A stretch of DNA of 64,000 nt from Streptomyces griseorubiginosus (GCF_001514195.1 NZ_KQ948735.1:1334055-1398054); one strand, 5' to 3'. Shown: positions 25,945-34,994, numbered from the stretch's first letter. The notes: generated by a model from the letters alone, not told the origin. A program made the numbers and translations.

Positions 25945-27285
25945 TCAGCCCCAGCGCGCCGCGTCCGTGCCCCACGGCACCGGCGGCCGGTCCCAGTCCA
26001 CCGGTCCGCCCTGGAAGGAGACCGGCGACCGCGCGTACCGCAGCCGTCCCAGCGCACTGTCCGTCTCCGCGAGCCACCGCTGAGGGCCGTCGCAGGGTGC
26101 GCCCCCGGCGTTGCCCGCCGTCGTCCCGCTCGGCCCCGCCGTCCAGCCCTTCTCCTCCGTCAGCCAGAGGGCCGTCCGCGCCAGCGCCAGCCGCACGGAA
26201 CGGCTCCCGCCCTCCCGCGCCTGCTCGGTCAGCGCCCGCAGGACGGCCGCCGCCAGCAGATAGCCGGTCCCGTGGTCGAGGGCCTGCGCGGGCAGCGCAC
26301 CCGGGCCCTCCGTCGCACCCTCCAGTACGGCGATCCCCGTCGCCGCCTGCACCAGGCTGTCGAAGCCCCGCCGCCCGGCCCACGGCCCGTACGCGCCCCA
26401 CGCCGACAACTGCGCCACGACCACACCGGGCCGCCGCTCCGCCAGCGCCTCGGGGGACAGCCCGAACCGGTCCAGGGCGCCCGGCCGGTACCCGGTGACG
26501 ACCACGTCCGCCTGTGCCAGCAGCTCCTCGAAGGTCCGCCGGTCGCCGGCCAGGTCGAGGGTCGCCGACCGCTTTCCGAAGCCCGTGTCGGCGTGCTGGT
26601 CGGGCAGTTCGGGAAGGTGCGGCGCGTCCAGCCGCAGCACGTCCGCGCCGAGCAGGGCGAGGGTGCGGGTGGCGACCGGTCCCGCGAGGACCCGCGTCAG
26701 ATCCAGGACCCGTAGACCGGCGGCCGGCAGCAGGGGAGAGGCGCCGATCGGGGCGAACACGCGCGCGGGTGCCCTGTCCAGCCGTCGCCGCTCGACCAGC
26801 GGCCGCTTGGCCACCTCGGCCGCCTGGGGGTGTGCGGCCCACTCCTCGGGGGAGCGCAGGGCGACGGCGAGCCCTCCGGCCGCGTACACGGTTTCCTCGA
26901 CGTCCAGGGCGGACCGCTCGGCGAGCGCCGCCTCGACGGCCGCCGGGTCGTCCGGCACCCCGAGCGCGTCCAGGAGCCGTGCGCGGTGATGCGGGTAGTT
27001 GGCGTGCGTGCGCACCCAGCCGTCCGCCGTCCGCCAGAACCGTGACAGCGGTGCGAAGGTGACCGGCGCGCGACCGTCGATCAACAGATGGCGCTCGCTC
27101 AGGAAGGCGGCGGCGACCGCCCCGTCGTCCACCCGCGCGGTCGGCACCTCGGGCAACCCGGCCCGCAGCGACCCCAGTTCGGCGGCGGCCCGTGCGCACT
27201 CGCCGACACAGGCACGCGCCAGTTCCCGGACGGGAAGGCGCCCCTGGAGGACGCCTTCCCGCACCACAAACTTGATTCCAGTCAT
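25945..27285 (-). CDS. CaiB/BaiF family III CoA-transferase
   Basis: 446 aa. The core is recognisable from the family motif LRVLDLTRVLAGPVATRTLA and LGADVLRLDAP, followed by GFGKRSATLDLAGD and VVTGYRPGALDRFGL, then LSAWGAYGPWAGRRGFDSLV. The N-terminal 170 residues precede this core, which in most family members comes first, so the protein looks like a fusion of a partial second CoA-transferase half to the core. Substrate unknown. The ATG lies next to two short palindromes. Confidence 0.85.
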   Translation of the reverse strand: MTGIKFVVREGVLQGRLPVRELARACVGECARAAAELGSLRAGLPEVPTARVDDGAVAAAFLSERHLLIDGRAPVTFAPLSRFWRTADGWVRTHANYPHHRARLLDALGVPDDPAAVEAALAERSALDVEETVYAAGGLAVALRSPEEWAAHPQAAEVAKRPLVERRRLDRAPARVFAPIGASPLLPAAGLRVLDLTRVLAGPVATRTLALLGADVLRLDAPHLPELPDQHADTGFGKRSATLDLAGDRRTFEELLAQADVVVTGYRPGALDRFGLSPEALAERRPGVVVAQLSAWGAYGPWAGRRGFDSLVQAATGIAVLEGATEGPGALPAQALDHGTGYLLAAAVLRALTEQAREGGSRSVRLALARTALWLTEEKGWTAGPSGTTAGNAGGAPCDGPQRWLAETDSALGRLRYARSPVSFQGGPVDWDRPPVPWGTDAARWG

Positions 27286-27287
27286 GA

Positions 27288-27317
27288 CTGCACTATGCAG
27301 TATTGACTGAATCAATA
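27288..27317. promoter_or_regulatory. Two adjacent palindromes upstream of the CoA-transferase gene
   Basis: CTGCACTATGCAG (27288-27300) and TATTGACTGAATCAATA (27301-27317) are perfect palindromes with 3- and 5-nt centres, placed side by side immediately upstream of the ATG at 27285 in an unusually AT-rich patch. They look like binding sites for a dimeric repressor (TetR/GntR-type spacing), but no regulator gene is adjacent. Confidence 0.5.
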
Positions 27318-27376
27318 TATGGACCGACTTTGATCGACTCGATCGACCCGATCGACCCTTGATCCTGCTCGCGCTC

Positions 27377-28960
27377 CTACTTCGTCACCGCGTCCAGCGC
27401 GTCCACCGTGCCCCAGCCGTAGAAGCCGTTGCGGTTCTTCGACCCCTCGCACACCGCGTCCACCTTGCCGTCGCCGTTGATGTCGTACGGCTTCGTGCAC
27501 GGCGTGGCGTCGGCCTCGGCGTACAGCAGCGCCTTCACCAGGGCCGGCGGGGCGTACGGGTGCGTCGACTTGATGAGGGCGGCCACGGCGGCGACGTGCG
27601 GCGACGCCATCGACGTACCGGCCATGTAACCCCACCTGCCGCCGGGCAGCGTGCCCAGGATCAGACCGCTGGTCGCGGGCGGCGCGGGCGTCTGGTAGGC
27701 CGTCGAGTCACCGCCGGGCGCGGCCACGTCGATGACCCCCAGGCCGTAGTTGGAGAACGACGACTTGATGCCCTTCGCACCGGTCGCCGCGACCGTCACG
27801 ACACCCGGCAGCTGCGTCGGTATGTCGAAGCACTCGGACGGGTCGATCACCCGGTCCGACGGGGTGCCGTCGTTCGGCGACACCGGGTCGGTGATCTCGT
27901 CGGCCGCCAGGTCGTAGTTCTCGTTGCCGGCCGCGGCCACGTTCACCACGCCCCGCTTCTCCGCGTACCGCGAGGCCCGGGTGACGGCGTCAACGAGCGC
28001 CTTCTGGTCCGGGTCGTCGGTGCAGTTGAAGTACCAGGGGTCGGTGTAATAGCTGTTGTTGGTGACGTCGACACCATGGGTGGCCGCCCACATGAAGCCG
28101 CACACCACGGCCTCGGTGTAGAAGTAGCCGTCGGTGGTCGACACCTTGATGCCCGCCACCTTCACCCCGGGCGCGACACCGGTCATGCCGACGCCGTTCT
28201 TGGCGGCGGCGATCTCACCGGCCACGTGCGTGCCGTGCGGGCTCTCCGCCGCGCTCGGCCGCCACGCCCCGTCGGCCGTGTCGGGCTTGCCCGTCACGCA
28301 GTTGACCGAAGCGGCCCGGTCGAAGTTCGGCGCGAGGTCCGGGTGGGTGTCGTCCACACCGGTGTCGATCACGGCGACGGTCACCTTGCTGCTGCCGAGC
28401 GACTTCTCGTGCGCCTTGTCCGCCTTGATGGCGGGCAGGTCCCACTGCAACGACTCCAGCGGGTCCTGGCCGGCGTCGGCGGCGGCCTGCGCGGCGGCCA
28501 TCTGCGCCGAGCTGAGCGCCTTCGGCGTGCCCTCGTCGGTCGTCGACTGCGCGGGCAGCGGCGCGTTGCGCGTGTTGCCCGCCGACTCGACCCCGCGGAC
28601 CTTGCGGATCGTCTTCGCGAAGTCGGGGTTCGACGAGTGGACGACGATCACGCCGATCTGGTCGTACGACGTGACGATCGTGCCGCCGGCCTGGGCGATG
28701 GCCTTCCTCACCTGAGCGGAAGGACCGTGCCCGGCACGGACGTTGACGACATAGCTGAGCGCCGTGCCGTCCGCGTCGGCGGCGCTGAGGAGGTCGGCGG
28801 CGGTGCCGGCACCGGCCGTGGCGCCCGGGACGCCGCTCGCGGTGCCGGGCAGGCCGGCCGCGGACGCCGTGGCCCCCGGGAGGAACGCCATGGCCGTCGC
28901 CATGGCCATGCCGAGCGGAAGCGCGAGCGCGCGCCGCCGGCGCGGGTGGAGCCCTGTCAT
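27377..28960 (-). CDS. Secreted subtilisin-like serine protease (S8), copy 1
   Basis: 527 aa. Signal peptide with RRRRALALPLGMAMATAMAF and an Ala-x-Ala site near residue 33; an I9-type pro-domain (SYVVNVRAGHGPSAQVRKAI to GVIVVHSSNPDFAKTIRKVR); then the S8 catalytic domain with Asp in VAVIDTGVDDTHPDL, His in ESPHGTHVAGEIA and Ser in AGTSMASPHVAAVAAL. Near the C-terminus DINGDGKVDAVC has the EF-hand-like spacing of Asp residues that suggests a calcium site. The ATG follows GGAGAG. It is one of two tandem paralogs, 73 bp apart, in the same orientation. Confidence 0.92.
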   Translation of the reverse strand: MTGLHPRRRRALALPLGMAMATAMAFLPGATASAAGLPGTASGVPGATAGAGTAADLLSAADADGTALSYVVNVRAGHGPSAQVRKAIAQAGGTIVTSYDQIGVIVVHSSNPDFAKTIRKVRGVESAGNTRNAPLPAQSTTDEGTPKALSSAQMAAAQAAADAGQDPLESLQWDLPAIKADKAHEKSLGSSKVTVAVIDTGVDDTHPDLAPNFDRAASVNCVTGKPDTADGAWRPSAAESPHGTHVAGEIAAAKNGVGMTGVAPGVKVAGIKVSTTDGYFYTEAVVCGFMWAATHGVDVTNNSYYTDPWYFNCTDDPDQKALVDAVTRASRYAEKRGVVNVAAAGNENYDLAADEITDPVSPNDGTPSDRVIDPSECFDIPTQLPGVVTVAATGAKGIKSSFSNYGLGVIDVAAPGGDSTAYQTPAPPATSGLILGTLPGGRWGYMAGTSMASPHVAAVAALIKSTHPYAPPALVKALLYAEADATPCTKPYDINGDGKVDAVCEGSKNRNGFYGWGTVDALDAVTK

Positions 28961-29033
28961 GATGAAAGTCTCTCCAGTTCGTTCTCGGGACAAGCGGTCC
29001 GTGCGGGTGGTGCCGTGGGTCCGGATCGGCGCG

Positions 29034-30572
29034 TCACTTGACCGCGCGCAGCGCGTTGACGATCCCGAAGCCGTAGAACCCGTTGACCCGGGTGCCGCCC
29101 TCGCAGACCGCGTCCTGCGTCCCGTCGCCGTCCTGGTCGTAGGAGGCCGGGCAGCTGGTGGCGTTCGCCTGCACCTTGAGCAGCGCCTGGAGCTGGGCCG
29201 GGCTCGCCTTGGGGTGCGTCGACTTCAGCAGCGCGGCGACGCCCGCGGCGTGCGGCGAGGCCATCGAGGTGCCCTGGAGGAAGCCGTACGCGCCGTTGGG
29301 CAGGGTGGACAGGATGCGGCCGTTCTTCGACGGCGTGTCCGGGATCTGGTAGAGCCGGTCGCCGCCGGGCGCCGCGACGTCGATGACGCCCCTGCCGTAC
29401 GAGGAGTAGTACGACTTGAGGTTGTTGACGCCCGTCGCGCTGACCGTGACGACACCCGGGAGCTGCGTCGGGACGTCGAAGCACTCGTGCGGGTCGACGG
29501 TCCGCTCGACCGCCGTCGAGTCGTCGGGGCTGGAGTCGTCGACGAGCGCGTCGGAGTCCAGGTCGTCGTTGGAGTTGCCCGCCGACGCCAGGCTGAGCGT
29601 GCCCTTCTTCTGCGCGTACTGCTGCGCCCTGTTGACCGCATCAACAATGGCCCGCTGATCGGGGTCGTCCATGCAGTTGTACAGCCACGGATCAACGTAG
29701 TAGCTGTTGTTCGTGATCTCGACGCCGTGGTCCGCGGCGAAGACGAACGCGCACACCACGCTCTCCGGGTAGAAGAGGCCGTTGCTCCGGTCGGTCACGT
29801 TGATGGCCGAGACCTTCACGCCGGGCGCGACGCCGGCCACGCCGATGCCGTTGCGCGCGGCGGCGATCTCACCGGCCACGTGGGTGCCGTGGTAGTCGTC
29901 CGCGGTGTACGGCCGCCAGGCGCCCGGGGTGGTGTCCGGGACACCGCCGTTGCAGTTGGCCGACTGGGCGGCGGAGAAGTTCGGCGCGATGTCGGGGTGG
30001 GTGTCGTCGACGCCGGTGTCGATCACGGCGACGGTCACCCTGCGGCTGCCGGGGTTGATCTTGGCGGCCTGGTCGGCGCCTATCGCGCGCAGGTCCCACT
30101 GGTCGGCCTCGAGGGGCTCGCTGTCCGGCGTGGCGGCCGAGGTCTTCGCGACCTGCGCGGCCTGCTCCGCCGACAGCACCTGGACCGCGCCCTCGTCCGT
30201 CGTGCCCGCCGGGGTCAGCGCCGAGGTGCGGGTGGCGCCGGCCGACTGCACCCCGCGCACCTGGCGGATCTTCTGCGCGAAGTCCGGGGCGGAGGAGTGG
30301 ACGACGATCACGCCGATCTTCTCGTAGGCGATCACGACGGTGCCGCCGGCCACCGGTATCGCCTTCTTCACCGCCGCGATCGTGCGGTGGTCGAGCCGGG
30401 TGTTGACGACGTACGACAGGTTCGTCGCGTCCGCGGCCCGCGCCGTGGAGTCCGCGGCGGGGGCGGCCGAGGCGGCCGAGGGCAGGAAGCCGAGCGAGGC
30501 CGTGAGGGACAGCACGACCGGAACGGCGAGCGCGAGGCTGCGTCTCGAACGTCCAGAACGCGGCTGGGACAT
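29034..30572 (-). CDS. Secreted subtilisin-like serine protease (S8), copy 2
   Basis: 512 aa, same architecture as the following gene: signal peptide (SRRSLALAVPVVLSLTASLG), I9-type pro-domain (LSYVVNTRLDHRTIAAVKKA; GVIVVHSSAPDFAQKIRQVR), catalytic Asp in VAVIDTGVDDTHPDI, His in DDYHGTHVAGEIAAARNG, Ser in GTSMASPHAAGVAALL, and the C-terminal loop DQDGDGTQDAVC. Both copies keep every catalytic residue, so both are likely active. Probably a tandem duplication with early divergence; genes share pre-pro boundaries and C-terminal ends. First gene of the pair, ATG 30572. Confidence 0.92.
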   Translation of the reverse strand: MSQPRSGRSRRSLALAVPVVLSLTASLGFLPSAASAAPAADSTARAADATNLSYVVNTRLDHRTIAAVKKAIPVAGGTVVIAYEKIGVIVVHSSAPDFAQKIRQVRGVQSAGATRTSALTPAGTTDEGAVQVLSAEQAAQVAKTSAATPDSEPLEADQWDLRAIGADQAAKINPGSRRVTVAVIDTGVDDTHPDIAPNFSAAQSANCNGGVPDTTPGAWRPYTADDYHGTHVAGEIAAARNGIGVAGVAPGVKVSAINVTDRSNGLFYPESVVCAFVFAADHGVEITNNSYYVDPWLYNCMDDPDQRAIVDAVNRAQQYAQKKGTLSLASAGNSNDDLDSDALVDDSSPDDSTAVERTVDPHECFDVPTQLPGVVTVSATGVNNLKSYYSSYGRGVIDVAAPGGDRLYQIPDTPSKNGRILSTLPNGAYGFLQGTSMASPHAAGVAALLKSTHPKASPAQLQALLKVQANATSCPASYDQDGDGTQDAVCEGGTRVNGFYGFGIVNALRAVK

Positions 30573-30826
30573 GGGGTCTCCACATCATCCGGAAACGAAA
30601 CCGGCCCGAGGCACAGGGTGGTGCTCGGGCAGGTACATGACGGGTGGTGCAGCCCGAAGCTATCCCCCGATGTCGCTGGCCAGCAATGACTTCCCCAAGG
30701 CGAGTTCGGAAAGAAGCAAAGTGAGTTGAACCGGTCCCAGCGCGGCGCCGTGACCTTGAGCAGGGAACGCGAGGACACTCGCCCCCGATCGCCGTCACCA
30801 CCGCACCCGCAACGCGAGGAGACCCC

Positions 30827-31183
30827 GTGGCCACCGACGCACCGCCACCCTCGAAAGAGACCCACAAACTCCCCACCACCGCGGAGTTCACCGAGGTTCA
30901 GGAGAGCGCGGAGTTCGGTGAACTGCGCCGCTCCTACCGCTCCTTCGCCTTCCCGCTCACCGTCGGCTTCATCGCCTGGTACCTGCTGTACGTCCTGCTG
31001 TCCAACTACGCGGGCGACTTCATGGGCGCCAAGCTCTTCGGCAACATCAACGTCGCCCTGGTCCTCGGTCTCGCCCAGTTCCTGACCACGTTCCTCATCG
31101 CCTGGTGGTACTCGCGCGTCGCCGCCGCCAAGTTCGACCCCAAGGCCGAGGCCATCAAGTCCCGGATGGAGGGCGGAGCATGA
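30827..31183 (+). CDS. DUF485 family membrane protein (ActP partner)
   Basis: 118 aa with a hydrophilic N-terminal third (TTAEFTEVQESAEFGELRRS) and two transmembrane helices (YRSFAFPLTVGFIAWYLLYV and VALVLGLAQFLTTFLIAWWY). DUF485 proteins (YjcH type) are encoded directly upstream of ActP-like acetate symporters in many bacteria, exactly as here with an ATGA overlap. The start is GTG with GAGGAG upstream. Confidence 0.92.
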   Translation: MATDAPPPSKETHKLPTTAEFTEVQESAEFGELRRSYRSFAFPLTVGFIAWYLLYVLLSNYAGDFMGAKLFGNINVALVLGLAQFLTTFLIAWWYSRVAAAKFDPKAEAIKSRMEGGA

Positions 31184-32799
31184 GCCCCGCGATCACCCTC
31201 GCCGCAGGCGAGGCCAGCGAGCACCGGCCGCTGATCATCAGCCTGTTCGCCGTCTTCGTCGTCGCGACCCTCGTCATCACGGTCTGGGCCGGACGCCAGA
31301 CCAAGGACGCCTCCGACTTCTACGCGGGCGGACGGCAGTTCACCGGCTTCCAGAACGGCCTCGCCGTCTCCGGCGACTACATGTCCGCCGCGTCCTTCCT
31401 CGGCATCGCGGGCGCCATCGCCCTGTTCGGCTACGACGGCTTCCTGTACTCCATCGGCTTCCTGGTCGCCTGGCTCGTCGCCCTGCTCCTGGTCGCCGAA
31501 CCGCTGCGCAACTCCGGCCGCTACACGATGGGTGACGTCCTCGCGTACCGGATGCGCCAGCGCCCGGTCCGCACCGCGGCCGGCACCTCCACCATCGTCG
31601 TCTCGATCTTCTACCTGCTGGCCCAGATGGCCGGCGCGGGCGTTCTGGTCTCCCTGCTGCTCGGCATCACCAGCGACGGCGGCAAGATCGGCATCGTCGC
31701 CCTGGTCGGCGTCCTGATGATCGTGTACGTCACCATCGGCGGCATGAAGGGCACCACCTGGGTCCAGATGGTCAAGGCCGTCCTGCTGATCGCGGGCGCC
31801 CTGCTGCTGACCTTCCTGGTGCTGCTGAAGTTCGACTTCAACGTCTCCGACCTGCTCGGCACGGCCGCCGACAACAGCGGCAAGGGCGCCGCCTTCCTGG
31901 AGCCGGGCCTGAAGTACGGCGCCACCGGCACCACCAAGCTGGACTTCATCTCGCTCGGCATCGCCCTGGTCCTCGGCACCGCCGGCCTGCCGCACATCCT
32001 GATCCGCTTCTACACGGTGCCCACCGCCAAGGCCGCCCGGAAGTCGGTCATCTGGGCCATCGGCCTCATCGGCGCCTTCTACCTGATGACCCTCGCCCTC
32101 GGCTTCGGCGCCGCGGCCCTCATCAAGCCGGACGAGATCATCGCCTCCAACAAGGCGGGCAACACGGCGGCACCCCTGCTGGCCCTGCATCTGGGCGGCG
32201 TCGACTCCAACTGGGGCGCGATCCTGCTGGCCACCATCTCGGCGGTCGCCTTCGCCACCATCCTCGCGGTCGTCGCCGGCCTCACCCTGGCCTCGTCCTC
32301 GTCGTTCGCCCACGACATCTACGCGAACGTCATCAAGCGCGGCCAGGCCACCGAGAAGCAGGAGATGAGCGCGGCCCGCTGGGCCACCGTCGGCATCGGC
32401 GCGGTCTCCATCCTGCTGGGTGCCCTCGCCCGCGACCTCAACGTCGCCGGCCTCGTCGCGCTCGCCTTCGCCGTCGCCGCCTCCGCGAACCTGCCGACGA
32501 TCATCTACAGCCTCTTCTGGAAGCGGTTCACCACCTCCGGCGCCCTGTGGTCGATCTACGGCGGCCTCGTCACGGCGGTCGGCCTGGTGCTGTTCTCGCC
32601 GGTCGTCTCCGGCAAGCCCACCTCGATGTTCCCCGACGTCGACTTCCACTGGTTCCCGCTGGAGAACCCGGGCATCATCTCGATCCCGGTCGGCTTCCTG
32701 CTCGGCATCCTCGGCACGTACCTGTCCAAGGAGGAGCCGGACAAGGGCAAGTACGCGGAGCTGGAGGTCCGGTCCCTGACCGGCACGGGCGCCCACTGA
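31180..32799 (+). CDS. actP: Sodium:solute symporter, ActP-like cation/acetate permease
   Basis: 539 aa, SSS-family transporter with about 13 helices. Family features include DFYAGGRQFTGFQNGLAVSG (SSS signature), DYMSAASFLGIAGAI, GYMGDV-type sequence RYTMGDVLAYRMRQRPVRTA and SSFAHDIYANVIKRGQATEK. Most likely carries acetate, glyoxylate or other short carboxylates with Na+. It is translationally coupled to the DUF485 gene and ends at a very strong terminator. Confidence 0.9.
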   Translation: MSPAITLAAGEASEHRPLIISLFAVFVVATLVITVWAGRQTKDASDFYAGGRQFTGFQNGLAVSGDYMSAASFLGIAGAIALFGYDGFLYSIGFLVAWLVALLLVAEPLRNSGRYTMGDVLAYRMRQRPVRTAAGTSTIVVSIFYLLAQMAGAGVLVSLLLGITSDGGKIGIVALVGVLMIVYVTIGGMKGTTWVQMVKAVLLIAGALLLTFLVLLKFDFNVSDLLGTAADNSGKGAAFLEPGLKYGATGTTKLDFISLGIALVLGTAGLPHILIRFYTVPTAKAARKSVIWAIGLIGAFYLMTLALGFGAAALIKPDEIIASNKAGNTAAPLLALHLGGVDSNWGAILLATISAVAFATILAVVAGLTLASSSSFAHDIYANVIKRGQATEKQEMSAARWATVGIGAVSILLGALARDLNVAGLVALAFAVAASANLPTIIYSLFWKRFTTSGALWSIYGGLVTAVGLVLFSPVVSGKPTSMFPDVDFHWFPLENPGIISIPVGFLLGILGTYLSKEEPDKGKYAELEVRSLTGTGAH

Positions 32800-32810
32800 C
32801 CCGTACCTGA

Positions 32811-32850
32811 GAAGCGGCCGTGTCGTAGGTCTCTACGACACGGCCGCTTC
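32811..32850. terminator. Bidirectional-strength hairpin after the symporter operon
   Basis: A perfect 17-bp stem (32811-32827 with 32834-32850) and a 6-nt GGTCTC loop, 11 bp after the actP stop. It insulates the operon from moaA, whose start is 106 bp further on. Confidence 0.9.
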
Positions 32851-32956
32851 GTACGTCGTGGGATCGGGCACTGTCGTTGTCAGTGACGTCACGTAGGCTC
32901 GCAAGTGACGGAAAGAGAAGACTGCCGACTGATCCGCCACGAGGGAGGGGGCCCAC

Positions 32957-33946
32957 GTGCTCATCGACACCTTTGGCCGGCAGGCCACCGACCTGCGGGT
33001 CTCGCTGACCGACCGCTGCAATCTTCGCTGCACGTACTGCATGCCCGAAGAAGGTCTGCAGTGGCTGGCCAAGCCGGATCTGCTCACCGACGGCGAGATC
33101 GTCCGCCTGATCGACATCGCCGTCACCTCCCTCGGTATCGAGGAGGTCCGCTTCACCGGCGGGGAGCCCCTGCTGCGACCCGGTCTGGTCGGCATCGTCG
33201 AGCGCGTCGCGGCCCTTCAGCCGCGCCCCCAGATGTCCCTGACCACCAACGGCATCGGCCTCAAGCGCACCGCGGAGGCCCTCAAGGCGGCGGGCCTGGA
33301 CCGGGTCAACGTCTCCCTGGACACCCTGCGCCCCGACGTCTTCAAGACCCTCACCCGCCGGGACCGCCACAAGGACGTCCTGGAGGGCATGCGGGCCGCC
33401 CGCGAGGCGGGCCTGACCCCGGTCAAGGTCAACTCCGTCCTGATGCCGGGGCTGAACGACGACGAGGCACCCGACCTGCTGGCCTGGGCCGTGGAGAACG
33501 ACTACGAACTGCGCTTCATCGAGCAGATGCCCCTGGACGCCCAGCACGGCTGGAAGCGCGACGGCATGATCACCGCCGGGGACATCCTGACCTCCCTGCG
33601 CACCCGCTTCGAGCTGACGGAGGAGGGCTCCGAGGAGCGCGGTTCGGCTCCCGCGGAACGCTGGATCGTCGACGGCGGGCCGCACCGGGTGGGTGTCATA
33701 GCCTCCGTCACCCGGCCGTTCTGCTCTGCCTGCGACCGCACCCGCCTGACGGCCGACGGCCAGGTGCGCACCTGTCTGTTCGCCCGCGAGGAGACCGACC
33801 TGAGGGCGGCCCTGCGCTCGGACGCCGGCGACGAGGAGATCGCCCGTCTCTGGCGCGAGGCGATGTGGGGCAAGAAGGCGGGCGCGGGCCTGGACGACCC
33901 GACGTTCGTCCAGCCGGACCGCCCGATGTCGGCGATCGGCGGCTAG
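32957..33946 (+). CDS. moaA: GTP 3',8-cyclase MoaA (molybdenum cofactor synthesis)
   Basis: 329 aa radical-SAM enzyme making the precursor of molybdopterin from GTP together with MoaC. The first iron-sulfur cluster ligands are C21, C25 and C28 (DRCNLRCTYCMPEE), followed by the SAM-binding TGGEPLLRPGL. The second, substrate-binding cluster has its Cys triad in FCSACDRTRLTADGQVRTC. The length is normal. The GTG start follows GAGGGAGGGGG. Its stop overlaps the convergent small Cys-rich gene by 4 nt in a shared CTAG. No other moa gene is nearby. Confidence 0.95.
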   Translation: MLIDTFGRQATDLRVSLTDRCNLRCTYCMPEEGLQWLAKPDLLTDGEIVRLIDIAVTSLGIEEVRFTGGEPLLRPGLVGIVERVAALQPRPQMSLTTNGIGLKRTAEALKAAGLDRVNVSLDTLRPDVFKTLTRRDRHKDVLEGMRAAREAGLTPVKVNSVLMPGLNDDEAPDLLAWAVENDYELRFIEQMPLDAQHGWKRDGMITAGDILTSLRTRFELTEEGSEERGSAPAERWIVDGGPHRVGVIASVTRPFCSACDRTRLTADGQVRTCLFAREETDLRAALRSDAGDEEIARLWREAMWGKKAGAGLDDPTFVQPDRPMSAIGG

Positions 33947-34161
33947 GCCCCTTCGGGCGCCTGCCACTCCTCGAACGCCACGACATCCTTGAGAAAGCCC
34001 CGCACCCCGAGAAACTGCGACAGATGCTCCCGGTGCTCCTCGCACGCGAGCCACGTCTTGCGCCGCTCGGGCGTGTGAATCTTCGGATTGTTCCACGCGA
34101 GCACCCAGACGGCGCCGGCACGGCAGCCCTTGGCAGAACAGACAGGGGTCTCGTCACTCAC
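33943..34161 (-). CDS. Small conserved Cys/His-rich protein
   Basis: 72 aa. The sequence CSAKGCRAGAVWVLAWNNPK at the N-terminus and TWLACEEHREHLSQFLGVRG after it carry four Cys/His likely to bind zinc. Relatives are common in Streptomyces and are sometimes labelled acetone carboxylase, a name nothing in the sequence supports. GTG 34161 is the start chosen because the motif begins there; the longer frame to 34296 would run through a terminator-like hairpin. The 3' end overlaps moaA by 4 nt. Confidence 0.75.
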   Translation of the reverse strand: MSDETPVCSAKGCRAGAVWVLAWNNPKIHTPERRKTWLACEEHREHLSQFLGVRGFLKDVVAFEEWQAPEGA

Positions 34162-34183
34162 GGAATTCGTCTCACAAGAGGGG

Positions 34184-34228
34184 AAAAAGGCGACGCCGAG
34201 CAGCCACGGGGGGAGCTGCCCGGCGTCG
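34184..34228 (-). terminator. Terminator-like hairpin in the leader of the small Cys/His protein gene
   Basis: On the minus strand a 14-bp stem with one mismatch (34228-34215 with 34204-34191) is followed at once by TTTTT (34188-34184), the full form of an intrinsic terminator, yet it sits 23 nt upstream of the GTG at 34161 and in the same direction. Either transcription starts after it, or it is an attenuator for that gene. Confidence 0.6.
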
Positions 34229-34350
34229 GTCCGTCGCTCCGACGGGGGATGCGGAGCGCGTACGAAGTATGTCACGGGTAACCCTTGGCCCGGCACTGGA
34301 ACAACATGATTGATCTGAGCTTTTCTTGAGCTTGGTGCGGAGCGGACTCG

Positions 34351-34749
34351 TCATGTCCGTTCGCGCGGTTCACCCCGTACACCCGCCGTCGGCTCAGCCC
34401 CGCCGTCCTCCGCCGCCCGTTCCGCGAAGCCCTCGTCCGCACGCGGCGGCATGATCATCGGCCGGGTCGGAACGGTCACGAACGTCGACGGAAGGGAGGG
34501 CGCGTTCTCCCGCCCCGCGTTGGCGATGACGACGGCGATGTAGGGCAGCACCGCCCCGAGCACCAGCGCCACGATCGCGACGTGCCGTTCGACGTTCCAG
34601 AGCGTGGCCGCGAGCACCACGGAAATCGTACGGACGGTCATCGAGATGACGTACCGGCGCTGACGCCCGCGCACGTCCTCCTGAAGGCTCGTCCGGGCGC
34701 CGGTGATCCGGAACACCTGGGCGCTGCCGCCGCCATGCTGCTTCCGCAT
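34351..34749 (-). CDS. DUF3099 family membrane protein
   Basis: 132 aa, or 133 if the GTG at 34752 is the start. Basic N-terminus (QHGGGSAQVFRITGARTSLQ and RGRQRRYVIS), then two helices (about residues 38-53, TVRTISVVLAATLW, and 60-79, VAIVALVLGAVLPYIAVVIA), then a Pro/Glu-rich tail. The pattern fits DUF3099 from actinobacteria. Function unknown. No ribosome-binding site clearly decides between the two starts. Confidence 0.75.
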   Translation of the reverse strand: MRKQHGGGSAQVFRITGARTSLQEDVRGRQRRYVISMTVRTISVVLAATLWNVERHVAIVALVLGAVLPYIAVVIANAGRENAPSLPSTFVTVPTRPMIMPPRADEGFAERAAEDGGAEPTAGVRGEPRERT

Positions 34750-34994
34750 CACATTCCACCATCCGCCCGCATCGGACTCCCGCCGCCCCGTATCCGCTCC
34801 CTACCCGGTGGGGTACCGGGCCAGGACACTCTCCCCACGGTACGCCGCACCTGCGCCGCCTACGAGACCGGGGCACCTCCCGCCGGGCCGGACAGGCTCA
34901 CTCCCGCGCGTACGGCCGTACCCGACATGCGGCGTAGCGCGAACGGACCGACACTGGCCGTAATGCTCACGTCGAGCCGTACGAGGAGGCAGCC

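Noticed and set aside
25946..27199. 790-aa minus-strand ORF spanning CopD and CoA-transferase genes
   Set aside because: It is a frame that remains open through two genes; only its lower part (24827-25834) has a membrane-protein sequence.
32675..34096. Antisense ORF of 473 aa across moaA
   Set aside because: Shadow of moaA; no ribosome-binding site and a low-complexity translation.
33943..34161. Acetone carboxylase annotation for the small Cys/His protein
   Set aside because: At 72 aa the protein cannot be the enzyme; nothing in it resembles acetone carboxylase.
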